Assembly: GCF_000296215.2 (NCBI RefSeq)
Contig: NZ_CP013949.1
Coordinates: 7,743,501-7,807,500, forward strand
Direction: 5' to 3'
Source of the DNA: Bradyrhizobium sp. CCGE-LA001
GTDB lineage: Bacteria; Pseudomonadota; Alphaproteobacteria; Rhizobiales; Xanthobacteraceae
Length of the DNA: 64,000 nt
Below, piece by piece: positions 46,014-55,517 of the stretch; position 1 is the stretch's first letter, and each line of letters begins with the position of its first letter. The notes beneath the pieces are model-generated. The model saw nothing but the letters and a program-made list of their open reading frames with translations, had not been told where the DNA came from and made no database searches. The position numbers and the translations under genes are program-made.

Positions 46014-46296
46014 AATCCGCAGATATCAACCGCAAATGCTTCAAATTCCTGCAGAGGCGCGACGCTTCCACGCCAGAAATGCGGCACATCACGATGAATG
46101 TCACAAACAGCGCGAGCGAGACGAAAAAGGCTGCGCGTGCTGATTGCGGCCACTCCGGCCGCATTTCCGGTCGGTGCGGTCGTGCCGTAGGCGACGACGA
46201 TCATCGCGAGCACCAGCGCGGGGCGCCTCTTCGTTCGGTCGCGGATCTCGTCGCTCTCCACGCGTCCGATATCAATCGAGTCACGCCCTCTCGCCA

Positions 46297-46382
46297 CGTC
46301 ATCGCGAGCGCAGCGAAGCAATCCAGAGTTTCTCCGCCGAGACACTCTGGATTGCTTCGTCGCTACGCTCCTCGCAATGACG
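46297..46382. repeat. Palindromic intergenic repeat, family B, copy 3
   Basis: CGTCATCGCGAGCGCAGCGA at the left, CTCGCAATGACG at the right and inner GAAGCAATCCAGAG / CTCTGGATTGCTTCG. It lies in the 670-bp divergent gap. Confidence 0.85.
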
Positions 46383-46595
46383 GCGTGGCACCATCGGGAC
46401 ACTGAACGACATCCGCCTCCGCTGAGGCTCCTCCTCACCCCGGCCCTCTCGCCGCAAGCAGGGAAAAGGCGGAAGCACCTCGCCACGCCGCATGCCTGCA
46501 TTCCGCAACACGGGACATCGCGCGATTGCGTTCGTGCCGTCAGGCACGTAGCCTCATCGCCTCAACAAACAGAAAATCAAGCCGGAGAGACCGCC

Positions 46596-47831
46596 ATGGC
46601 GCGCCTGAAGTTCGGAGCCTTTCTTGCCCCGCATCACCCGATCGGGGAGCATCCGATGCTCCAGTTCCGGCGCGATCTCGACCTGGTCGAGCAACTCGAC
46701 GCGCTCGGCTACGACGAGTTCTGGTGTGGCGAGCATCACTCCTCCGGCTGGGAGATGATCGCATCGCCCGAGATGTTCTTGGCCGCGGCGGGCGAGCGCA
46801 CCAAGCGGATCAAGCTTGGCACCGGCGTGGTGTCGCTGCCCTATCACCATCCCTTCAACGTCGCCCAGCGCATGGTGCAGCTCGACCACATGACCGGCGG
46901 CCGCGCCATCTTCGGCTCCGGGCCCGGCGCGCTGGCGTCGGACGCGCACACGCTCGGCATCGACCCCATGACGCAACGCGACCGCCAGGACGAAGCCATC
47001 GGCGTGATCCGCCGTCTTTTCAACGGCGAACGCGTCACCGCCAAGAGCGACTGGTTCACCATGAACGACGCCGCATTGCAGATCCTGCCCTTGCAGGAGG
47101 AGATGCCGTTCGTGGTGGCTTCGCAGATCTCGCCGTCGGGCATGACGCTCGCCGGCAAGTACGGCATCGGCATCATCTCGCTGGGATCGATGACGACGCA
47201 GGGACTGATGTCGCTGCAGCAGCAATGGCAGTTCGCGGAAGATGCTGCGAAGAAGCACGGCACCACGGTGAGCCGCGCCGACTGGCGCGTGCTGTTGACC
47301 TTCCACATTGCCGAGACCCGCGAGCAGGCGCGCCGCGAGGCCGGCGCCGGGCTGATGCGCTGGCACAACGAATATAATGTCGGCACGCTGCAGCGGCCGG
47401 GCCTCACCGCGTTCTCCTCGCCCGATGAGGCCGTGGACAAGACCGCCTTCGTCGAAGGTGCGGCGTCCACCATCGGCACACCCGACGATCTCGTCAAAAC
47501 CATCAAGAACGTGATGCAGGTGTCCGGCGGCGTCGGCGCCATCATCGGCTTCGTGCACGACTGGGCCAACCCGGAGAACACCCGCCGCAGCTGGGACATG
47601 GTGGCGCGCTACGTCGTGCCGGAGATCAACGGCTATATCGACGGCCTGCGCAAGTCGCAAAAATTCGTGATCGAGAATCGTGCGATATTCGAGCGCGCGG
47701 GACAGGCGGTGATGGCCAAGATCATGGAGAACGAAAAGGCCGCGGAGGCGCTAAAGGTCACGGGCCCCGGACGCGTCGCCATTCCCGCCGTCAACGCGCC
47801 GGATCTGCAGAAGGAAGCGGCGAAGCAATAG
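46596..47831 (+). CDS. LLM-class flavin-dependent monooxygenase
   Basis: A 411-residue luciferase-like TIM-barrel enzyme that uses reduced flavin and oxygen. The barrel is visible from FGAFLAPHHPIGEHP through EFWCGEHHSSGWEM, IKLGTGVVSLPYHHPFNVAQ and GRAIFGSGPGALASDAHTLG. The sequence pattern reminds me of limonene 1,2-monooxygenase-type members, but substrate is unproved. A partner flavin reductase is not encoded nearby. ATG 46596 has GGAGA 8-9 bases upstream. A cytochrome P450 follows 149 bp downstream on the same strand. Confidence 0.9.
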   Translation: MARLKFGAFLAPHHPIGEHPMLQFRRDLDLVEQLDALGYDEFWCGEHHSSGWEMIASPEMFLAAAGERTKRIKLGTGVVSLPYHHPFNVAQRMVQLDHMTGGRAIFGSGPGALASDAHTLGIDPMTQRDRQDEAIGVIRRLFNGERVTAKSDWFTMNDAALQILPLQEEMPFVVASQISPSGMTLAGKYGIGIISLGSMTTQGLMSLQQQWQFAEDAAKKHGTTVSRADWRVLLTFHIAETREQARREAGAGLMRWHNEYNVGTLQRPGLTAFSSPDEAVDKTAFVEGAASTIGTPDDLVKTIKNVMQVSGGVGAIIGFVHDWANPENTRRSWDMVARYVVPEINGYIDGLRKSQKFVIENRAIFERAGQAVMAKIMENEKAAEALKVTGPGRVAIPAVNAPDLQKEAAKQ

Positions 47832-47846
47832 GATGCGAAGCTACTC

Positions 47847-47889
47847 GTCGTCCGGCCTCGTGCGCAATTGCTCGCTAGGCCGGGACGAC
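47847..47889. repeat. Short palindromic intergenic repeat
   Basis: GTCGTCCGGCCT and AGGCCGGGACGAC are complementary with one mismatch around a GCGCAATTGC-containing centre. It lies between the LLM monooxygenase and P450 genes. Confidence 0.7.
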
Positions 47890-47980
47890 CGTAGGTGACA
47901 ATATTGTGCGCGATACGTTCACCGCATCGGCGTAGTCGGATGTGCTATGCTGGCCGGGACCTCCAACTGGAGCAATCGTC

Positions 47981-49357
47981 ATGTCGATGCAGAATGTGGC
48001 CGCCTCTGCGCTTCAGTTCACCGCGCCCAAACGCAACGAGCTGACCCACATCCCCGGCGACGAGGGTTGGCCGATCATCGGCAAGACGTTTCAGGTGCTG
48101 GCCGACCCTAAGGGCCATATCGAGAGGAACGGCGCCAAATACGGTCTGGTCTACCGCACCCACATCTTCGGCGAGACCAACATCGTGCTGCTCGGGCCCG
48201 AAGCCAATGAGCTCGTGCTGTTCGACCAGCAGAAACTGTTCTCCTCGACGCATGGCTGGAACAAGGTGCTCGGCCTGTTGTTTCCGCGCGGGCTGATGCT
48301 GCTCGATTTCGACGAGCACCGGCTGCATCGCAAGGCGCTGTCGGTCGCGTTCAAATCCGGGCCGATGAAATCCTACCTGTCCGATCTCGATCGCGGCATT
48401 TCCGCGCGCGTTGCGCAATGGAAGACCAAGCAAGGCGAGATGCTGCTCTATCCGGCGATGAAGCAGCTCACGCTCGATCTCGCTGCGGCCTCGTTCCTCG
48501 GCGCCGATATCGGGCCTGAGGTCGATGAGATCAACCGCGCCTTCGTCGACATGGTCGCCGCTGCCGTCGCGCCGGTCCGCCGTCCCCTGCCGGGCACCCA
48601 GATGGCGCGCGGCGTGAAGGGCCGCAAGCGAATCGTCGCCTATTTCCGCGAGCAGATTCCGCTCCGGCGCGGCAATCACGGCGGCGACGATCTGTTCTCG
48701 CAGCTCTGCCGCGCCACCCACGAGGACGGCGCGCTGCTTTCGGAGCAGGACATCATCGACCATATGAGCTTCCTGATGATGGCGGCGCACGACACGCTGA
48801 CCTCGTCACTGACCTCCTTCATCGGCGAGCTCGCCGCCAATCCGGACTGGCAGGACAGGCTGCGGGCGGAAGTGCTCGCGCTCGGGCTCGCCCCGGATGC
48901 GCCGAGCAGCTTCGACGATCTCGAAAAGATGCCGCTGACCGAGATGGCGTTCAAGGAAGCGCTGCGACTCAAGCCGCCAGTGCCCTCGATGCCGCGCCGC
49001 GCGATGCGCGATTTCAGCTTCAAGGGTTTTGCGATTCCGGCCGGCACCGCGGTCGGCATCAATCCGCTCTACACCCATCACATGAAGGAGATCTGGCCCG
49101 AGCCTGACCGTTTCGATCCGCTGCGCTTCACCGAGGACGCCCAGCGCAACCGCCACCGCTTCGCCTTCGTGCCGTTCGGCGGCGGCGCGCATATGTGCCT
49201 CGGCCTGCACTTCGCCTATATGCAGGCGAAATGCTTTGCGCGGCACTTCCTGCAGAACATCGAGGTGTCGCTAGAACCGGGCTATAAGCCGGACTGGCAG
49301 ATGTGGCCGATCCCGAAGCCGAAGGACGGGTTGCGGGTGAGGCTGAAGGCGGTTTAG
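47981..49357 (+). CDS. Cytochrome P450
   Basis: A 458-residue soluble P450. The haem ligand Cys406 lies in FVPFGGGAHMCLGLHFA. The K-helix ExxR is in FKEALRLKPP and the I-helix oxygen-activation stretch is MMAAHDTLTSSL. The N terminus IPGDEGWPIIGKTFQVL and overall spacing look closest to CYP120/CYP26-like families, which act on hydrophobic, terpenoid-type substrates; that is inference. No ferredoxin or ferredoxin reductase gene adjoins. ATG 47981 has GGAG 8 bases upstream. Repeats of families C and A follow the gene. Confidence 0.93.
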   Translation: MSMQNVAASALQFTAPKRNELTHIPGDEGWPIIGKTFQVLADPKGHIERNGAKYGLVYRTHIFGETNIVLLGPEANELVLFDQQKLFSSTHGWNKVLGLLFPRGLMLLDFDEHRLHRKALSVAFKSGPMKSYLSDLDRGISARVAQWKTKQGEMLLYPAMKQLTLDLAAASFLGADIGPEVDEINRAFVDMVAAAVAPVRRPLPGTQMARGVKGRKRIVAYFREQIPLRRGNHGGDDLFSQLCRATHEDGALLSEQDIIDHMSFLMMAAHDTLTSSLTSFIGELAANPDWQDRLRAEVLALGLAPDAPSSFDDLEKMPLTEMAFKEALRLKPPVPSMPRRAMRDFSFKGFAIPAGTAVGINPLYTHHMKEIWPEPDRFDPLRFTEDAQRNRHRFAFVPFGGGAHMCLGLHFAYMQAKCFARHFLQNIEVSLEPGYKPDWQMWPIPKPKDGLRVRLKAV

Positions 49358-49367
49358 GCGTTCAACT

Positions 49368-49487
49368 CTCGTGTCCCGGACGCGCGTAGCGCGAGCCGGG
49401 ACCCAAAAAGCCCAGGGCAAGTCGCGAATAGATGGGCCCCGGCTCTGCGGAGCGGCACTTCGCGCCGCGCCGCGTCCGGGGCACGAG
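49368..49487. repeat. Palindromic intergenic repeat, family C, copy 2
   Basis: CTCGTGTCCCGGACGCG and CGCGTCCGGGGCACGAG pair at 16 of 17 positions, with inner CGAGCCGGGACCC / GGGCCCCGGCTC. It shares arms with the repeat at 39345. A family-A copy lies 43 bp beyond. Confidence 0.85.
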
Positions 49488-49530
49488 ACCTGTCCGCTGC
49501 GCGCCCCAATCGAACGCCTTGCGCAGTCTC

Positions 49531-49629
49531 GTAGGGTGGGCAAAGCGAAGCGTGCCCACCATGCCTCCCCGGACTCGAACACCGATCGTGGGCACGGCGC
49601 GCGAAGAGCGCGCCTTTGCCCACCCTACG
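49531..49629. repeat. Palindromic intergenic repeat, family A, copy 4
   Basis: GTAGGGTGGGCAAAG and CTTTGCCCACCCTACGG are at the ends, with inner GTGCCCACC / CGTGGGCAC. With the family-C copy it fills the 290-bp convergent gap between the P450 and SDR genes; no gene is seen in that gap. Confidence 0.85.
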
Positions 49630-49647
49630 GCACCGTCGCCGAAGCTT

Positions 49648-50487
49648 CTACGCCCCCTGATCGAACGCCTTGCGCAGGGCCACATAGCCCTGCTGCTGCT
49701 GGCTCCAATTGCGGCCGCCGGTCATGGCGCCGTCGACGACGAGGTCGTGGCCGTTGATGAAGCTGGATTCGTCGCTGGCCAGGAAGACCGCGGCCTGCGC
49801 GATGTCGTCGGGAAGACCGGCGCGCGGGATCGGCTGCGCGGTCTTGTAGACTTCGCGCATCACCGCCGGGGTCTTCTCGGCAGCGTCGGTCGAGAGCCCC
49901 AGCGCCTTGCCGAAAATGCCGGTCGCGATCGCGCCGGGCGAGATCGCGTTGACGCGCACATTCGATTCGCCGAGCTCCATCGCCACGCATTTGGTGAGAT
50001 GGATCACCGCCGCCTTGGCCGCGCTGTAAACCATCGAGGACGAGAACCCGGCGAGACGGCCGGCGATGCTGCCATTGTTGATGATGCTGCCGGAACCTTG
50101 GCTCTTCATGTGAGGCGCGGCGTGCTTCATGCCAAGCATGACGCTGCGCACCAGCGTCGCCATCGCCGCGTCGAACCGCTCGACCTCCAGGCCTTCGATC
50201 CCGCCGGTCTGCGCCGGACCGCCGGCATTGTTAAAAAGGCAGTCGATCCTGCCGAACTTGTCCACGGCGAGCGCGATCAGCGCCTGCATCTGCGCTTCGA
50301 CCGTGACATCGGTCTGGCGGAAGACGCAATTGGCTCCGAGCTGCTTCGCCAGCGCCTCGCCTTCCGGGACGCGGCGACCCGCGATCACAATTTTGGCACC
50401 TTCGGCAACGAAGACTTCCGCGGTACGCAACCCAATTCCGCTCGTCGCGCCGGTGATGACCGCAACCTTGCCGTCCAGCCTGCCCAT
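49648..50487 (-). CDS. Short-chain dehydrogenase/reductase
   Basis: A 279-residue classical SDR. The cofactor loop TGATSGIG (12-19), NNAG (86-89) and the catalytic Ser140, Tyr154 and Lys158 (YSAAK) are all present, so it should be an active NAD(P)-dependent oxidoreductase. An Arg39/Arg38 pair after the second strand (IAGRRVPEG) suggests preference for NADP(H). The substrate cannot be inferred from sequence; its neighbours are monooxygenases. The start ATG 50487 has no strong ribosome-binding site. Confidence 0.92.
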   Translation of the reverse strand: MGRLDGKVAVITGATSGIGLRTAEVFVAEGAKIVIAGRRVPEGEALAKQLGANCVFRQTDVTVEAQMQALIALAVDKFGRIDCLFNNAGGPAQTGGIEGLEVERFDAAMATLVRSVMLGMKHAAPHMKSQGSGSIINNGSIAGRLAGFSSSMVYSAAKAAVIHLTKCVAMELGESNVRVNAISPGAIATGIFGKALGLSTDAAEKTPAVMREVYKTAQPIPRAGLPDDIAQAAVFLASDESSFINGHDLVVDGAMTGGRNWSQQQQGYVALRKAFDQGA

Positions 50488-50666
50488 GGAATGTTCCCGT
50501 TTCGAATGATTTGATTTTCAGATGGCGGACACTGACAGATGATGGCGCCGCGACGGCCACTATTCCCGCCGGCCCGCGGGAAGGCAAGCTTTGCTTGCGC
50601 TTCCGGCATGCGTAACATCCGCCACCAACGCTCGACCTTCAGACGGGCGTCGCGACCGGGCTGGGC

Positions 50667-51632
50667 ATGGGGAAGCTGATCGACGAGTTCCGCAAAGGCT
50701 GGCAGGGTGTGGCGCCGCCATCACTCGGCCTGAGCATCGCCTTCGCGGTCGCGTGCCTGCTGGTCGCGACACTGACACGCTGGGGTCTCGCCCATGTGCG
50801 GCCCGACGTCTATTTCACCCCCTACTTTCCCGCCGTGTTCTTTGCCGCCGCCTTCGGCGGCTTCAGGATCGGCATTGCGACGGCTCTGGTCGGCGGCGTG
50901 CTCGGCGTGATCGTCAATTTCGGCGACGCCTTCGCCGATCGCGCCCGGTTTGCCCTGCTGACGCTCTATTGGGTGGTTTGCGCGCTCACCATCTGGGGCG
51001 TCGAGCACTATCGCACGCTGCTGATCGAGCAGCGCCGGATTTCAAAGCGCCTGATTGAGGAGGAAGACTATCGCAAGCTGCTGGTCGACGAACTCCAGCA
51101 CCGGCTGAAGAACAAGCTGTCGACGGTGCACGCCGTGCTGCACCAGGTGCTGCACGACCAACCGCAGGTCTGGTCCCGGATCGATCCGAGGCTGCGTTCG
51201 CTGGCCGCAACCGACGATCTGATCTCGCGCATCGACAAGGGGGGCTGCGACATCCGCGATCTCCTGATCTCGGAGCTCGGGCCTTACGGCCATGTCCGCT
51301 TCACGCTCAACGGCGAGCGGCTGTTCCTGCCGCCGAAGCTCGCGGTGACGCTGTCGCTGATGTTTCACGAGCTCGCCACCAACGCGGGCAAGTATGGCGC
51401 GTTCTCTGCGCCGCGCGGATTGCTGCAGGTGTCCTGGACCATCACCGGCGATCGCCTCACCATCACCTGGGACGAAACCGAGGGACCGAGCATCGGTGAG
51501 GTGTCGGCTCCGGGCTTCGGCACCAAATTGCTGAAGTCGGCGCTCTCGGCCTTCGACGGCAAGACCGAGCTCTCCTATCTGGCCACCGGCCTGCATTGCA
51601 TCATGCAATGCCGCATCCCCCCGAACGGTTAG
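50667..51632 (+). CDS. HWE-family sensor histidine kinase, membrane-bound
   Basis: A 321-residue protein with about four N-terminal membrane helices resembling the DUF4118 (KdpD-like) module (YFPAVFFAAAFGGFRIGIATALVGG). An HWE-type kinase core follows: H-box VDELQHRLKNKLSTVHAVL, N-box MFHELATNAGKYGAFS, the Trp-x-Glu motif ITWDETEGP and G-box GFGTKLL. HWE kinases in alphaproteobacteria often feed into the general stress response or other two-component routes. No response regulator adjoins, so it is an orphan. ATG 50667 is the first methionine of the frame; ribosome-binding site is weak. Confidence 0.9.
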   Translation: MGKLIDEFRKGWQGVAPPSLGLSIAFAVACLLVATLTRWGLAHVRPDVYFTPYFPAVFFAAAFGGFRIGIATALVGGVLGVIVNFGDAFADRARFALLTLYWVVCALTIWGVEHYRTLLIEQRRISKRLIEEEDYRKLLVDELQHRLKNKLSTVHAVLHQVLHDQPQVWSRIDPRLRSLAATDDLISRIDKGGCDIRDLLISELGPYGHVRFTLNGERLFLPPKLAVTLSLMFHELATNAGKYGAFSAPRGLLQVSWTITGDRLTITWDETEGPSIGEVSAPGFGTKLLKSALSAFDGKTELSYLATGLHCIMQCRIPPNG

Positions 51633-51665
51633 CGGCGCGACCACTTGGGGACCCTCGCAAGTTGT

Positions 51666-51695
51666 CGTCATGCCCCGGCTTGTCCCGCCATGACG
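51666..51695. repeat. Short half-size palindrome
   Basis: CGTCATGCCCCGGCTTGTCC and a closing CATGACG form a shortened version of the CATGCC/GGCATG-type repeats seen elsewhere, such as that at 8441. It sits in the 262-bp gap (51633-51894) before the GGDEF-EAL gene, which otherwise holds no gene. Confidence 0.55.
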
Positions 51696-51894
51696 TCGAC
51701 ACAAGCGAAAGAGAACCGCGCGTAGTTTCACTCGGCGCATTGACGCCCTGTTAATGACGATCGTCGACCCGCGTCGCATCGCCGCAAATTTCAGCCAAAA
51801 CACCCCCGTATTTCTTCGGGGCCCTTAACCAAACTTAAGAGGGAACCGAGCAAGATCGCGTGCATTGCAAACGCGCGCTGAAACAAGAAAATTC

Positions 51895-53640
51895 ATGCCT
51901 TCTATGAACGACAACGACCATTCCGGCGCGAGCGAAGGCGAACTCGGATTTCTCAAGGAAATCGTTAGAATGCTTCCGGCCGGCCTGACCGTGCAGGACG
52001 CGCATGGCGAGCTTCTGCTGGTTAACGATGCCGCGGCCGCCCAGCTCGGCATCGACGGCAGCCGCCCCTCTCCCGATCTGACGCCGCGCCGCGAAGCCTG
52101 CCGACGGGCGCTGAGCGCCGGCCAGGCCGTCATCACCGAGGAAGCGCTTCACGACGGCGCGTCTCGCCAGGTGCTGCTCACGACCCACCGCCCGGTCCGC
52201 GTCGCTGGCCGCGAGCTGCTGATCTCGGCGTCCTCCGATATCACCGAGCAAAAGAACTTCGAGGACCAGCTGTTTCGCTCGGCCTATTTCGACGAGCTGA
52301 CCGGGCTGCCCTCCCGCCGCGTGATCGAGCATCGCGCCAACGGTCTGCTCGCCCGCGATCGCGACGGTGAGCGCTTCGCGCTGGCCTTTCTCGACATCGA
52401 CAATTTCAAGCACATCAACGACTATTACGGCCATGCCGTCGGCGATGCGCTGCTGGTCGAGCTGTCGAAGCGGCTCGGACGTGACTTGCGCGATTCCGAC
52501 ATGCTCTCGCGCATCTCCGGCGACGAATTCCTGCTGCTGCTCGCGCCGATCCAGAGCCAGGAGGAAATCGCCGAATTCATGCAATCGACGCTGGAGCGGC
52601 TGACCGCCCCGTTCTTCATCGACCATTCGGAAATCTTCGCTTCCACATCCGTCGGCATCAGCCTCTATCCCGATCACGGCCGCAGCTTCGAGACCCTGCG
52701 CCAGAATGCCGACATCGCGATGTACCGCATCAAGAACGGCGGTAAGGGCTCTGCCGCCTTCTTCGACGCCAGCATGGAGCGCGAGGCGTTGGCGCGCATG
52801 AAGGTCGAGCAATCGCTGCGGCTTGCCATTCTGGAAAAGCGCTTCTGCTGCACGTTCCAGTCCAAGGTCGACATCAGGACGCACGCCGTCACGGGCATCG
52901 AGGCCTTGGTGCGCCTGCGCGACGATGAAGGCGTGATCCAGGCGCCCGGCTCGTTCATCAACCTCGCCAGCGAGCTCGGCTTGATCGACGAGCTGACTCA
53001 TCTCGTGCTCGCCGAGATCGTCAAGTCGATCGACCTGATCAACGAGACCTTCAGCGCGGAAGCGACCATCAGCATCAACGTTGCCGCCAAGCAGGCCGGC
53101 AACCCCGAATTCATGCGCAGCTTTGCGCAGGCGCTGAACGCGACCGGCTTTCCGCAGCGGTTCATGATCGAGGTGACCGAAGATGCCTTCGTCGCCAAGA
53201 ATCATTTCCAGGACGAGATCCTGCCGATGTTCCGCAAGCTCGGCGTCGGCATCTCGATCGACGATTTCGGCACCGGCTATTCCTCGCTCTCGGCGCTCGC
53301 CGACATCACCGCGGACGAGATCAAGATCGACCGCTCCTTCATCACCGACATCCATAAGCGCCCGCGCAGCCAGGGCATTTTGCGCGCGATCGAATCCTTG
53401 AGCGAAGCGCTCGGCATGACCGTGATTGCCGAGGGCCTCGAGTCCTACGAGGAGCTCGCGTACCTCCAGGCCGCAACCAAGATCCGCTACGCGCAGGGCT
53501 ATTACTTCTCGCGGCCGATCTTCCTGGAGGAGCTGAAGCTCGCTACGCCAGCTTCCAGCGAGGCGCGCTCGAGCGTGGCGAGCCGCCCCACGCAGCAGAA
53601 CCGCCAGGGCTATTCGCGCGCAAGCGCGTATCGGCGGTAG
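51895..53640 (+). CDS. PAS-GGDEF-EAL protein (c-di-GMP metabolism)
   Basis: A 581-residue cytoplasmic protein. A PAS-like region (about 20-125) is followed by GGDEF (about 140-300) and EAL (about 320-560). The cyclase signature is SGDEF (starting S208), a one-residue departure from GGDEF, and the inhibitory RxxD site (RDSD, five residues before) is intact. The phosphodiesterase side shows EAL336, NVAAKQ, EVTED, DDFGTGYSSL, K in EIKIDRSF and AEGLES, so it is probably active. ATG 51895 is chosen over TTG 51865; ATG 51904 also possible. The net enzyme direction is not predictable. Confidence 0.9.
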   Translation: MPSMNDNDHSGASEGELGFLKEIVRMLPAGLTVQDAHGELLLVNDAAAAQLGIDGSRPSPDLTPRREACRRALSAGQAVITEEALHDGASRQVLLTTHRPVRVAGRELLISASSDITEQKNFEDQLFRSAYFDELTGLPSRRVIEHRANGLLARDRDGERFALAFLDIDNFKHINDYYGHAVGDALLVELSKRLGRDLRDSDMLSRISGDEFLLLLAPIQSQEEIAEFMQSTLERLTAPFFIDHSEIFASTSVGISLYPDHGRSFETLRQNADIAMYRIKNGGKGSAAFFDASMEREALARMKVEQSLRLAILEKRFCCTFQSKVDIRTHAVTGIEALVRLRDDEGVIQAPGSFINLASELGLIDELTHLVLAEIVKSIDLINETFSAEATISINVAAKQAGNPEFMRSFAQALNATGFPQRFMIEVTEDAFVAKNHFQDEILPMFRKLGVGISIDDFGTGYSSLSALADITADEIKIDRSFITDIHKRPRSQGILRAIESLSEALGMTVIAEGLESYEELAYLQAATKIRYAQGYYFSRPIFLEELKLATPASSEARSSVASRPTQQNRQGYSRASAYRR

Positions 53641-53748
53641 GACAAGCGGCGCAACAAACATTGCTGTCGTTGGCCTGGTGGGCCAAATCCCCCTTTGAAA
53701 TCGCTGCTCTTTTGCTAATACACAGGCAGACTTCCCGCGAGGTACGTC

Positions 53749-55185
<1,437 letters not shown>

Positions 55186-55304
55186 GTTTGGAGACGACGC
55201 ATGTCTGGAGTCTCGGATTCCTGACACCCCGCTGGCTGCCTTCGCCTGAGGCCGTCACCGGTAATTGCCGCATTTTCGGCCACTCCCGCGGAAAACTTCG
55301 CTTC

Positions 55305-55320
55305 TGGCGCGGAGCTTGCT
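55305..55320 (+). promoter_or_regulatory. Sigma-54 (-24/-12) promoter of the ABC importer operon
   Basis: TGGCGCG-GAGC-TTGCT matches the consensus TGGCACG-N4-TTGCW at every position but one, and the GG-N10-GC spacing is exact. It lies 198 bp before the GTG start of the binding-protein gene and directly after the activator gene, on the same strand. Confidence 0.75.
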
Positions 55321-55462
55321 CTGGGCCGCCGAGAGAAAACGGCATGGGCTGATGCGAGGCCGGGATCGTTAACCCGGCTCGCGACGATCCGGCACATACA
55401 CGTCAACAGACTGTCATATGCAGCCTCATGCAAGCACCACCGGAAGGTGGAATTGCAATGTC

Positions 55463-55476
55463 TGCACACTTGTGCA
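55463..55476. promoter_or_regulatory. 14-bp palindrome ahead of the binding-protein gene
   Basis: TGCACA-CT-TGTGCA is perfectly symmetric and lies 41 bp before the GTG start, downstream of the sigma-54 promoter. TTGCA and TGCAA flank it more widely. It is a candidate operator for a second regulator. Confidence 0.5.
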
Positions 55477-55517
55477 AATCGCTTTGACCAAGGCAGTTCA
55501 TTCAGGGAGGGACCATC

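Larger units (their letters stand above)
45926..46595. other. 670-bp divergent gap with no confident gene
   Basis: Between the esterase (minus) and the LLM monooxygenase (plus) I find no supportable CDS. It contains a 20-bp palindrome at 45994-46013, a family-B repeat at 46297-46382 and a CCCGGCCCTCTCGCCG-type repeat remnant near 46436. On the minus strand, short hydrophobic readings occur (ARAAFFVSLALFVTFIVM, near 46140-46085) in one frame and ALVLAMIVVAYGTTAP in another. They could be a decayed small membrane protein, but this is weak. Confidence 0.4.
55186..55517. other. 332-bp regulatory gap without a gene
   Basis: Between the activator and the importer's binding-protein gene I see no ORF with support. 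It carries the -24/-12 promoter (55305-55320), partial inverted repeats upstream (TGCCG-CATTTT-CGGCC near 55267; GGAGTC-TCG-GATTCC near 55207), a GCCGGG/CCCGGC stem near 55360 and a 14-bp palindrome at 55463-55476. Confidence 0.6.

Noticed and set aside
45922..46501. Small hydrophobic reading frames on the minus strand that could be a broken membrane protein
   Set aside because: They lie in different frames, have no ribosome-binding site and overlap a repeat; evidence too thin for a gene or pseudogene call.
53655..53690. A second sigma-54 promoter upstream of the activator gene itself
   Set aside because: The TTGGCC/GGCCAA palindrome has GG and GC but spacing of 8, not 10, and no -12 TTGC.
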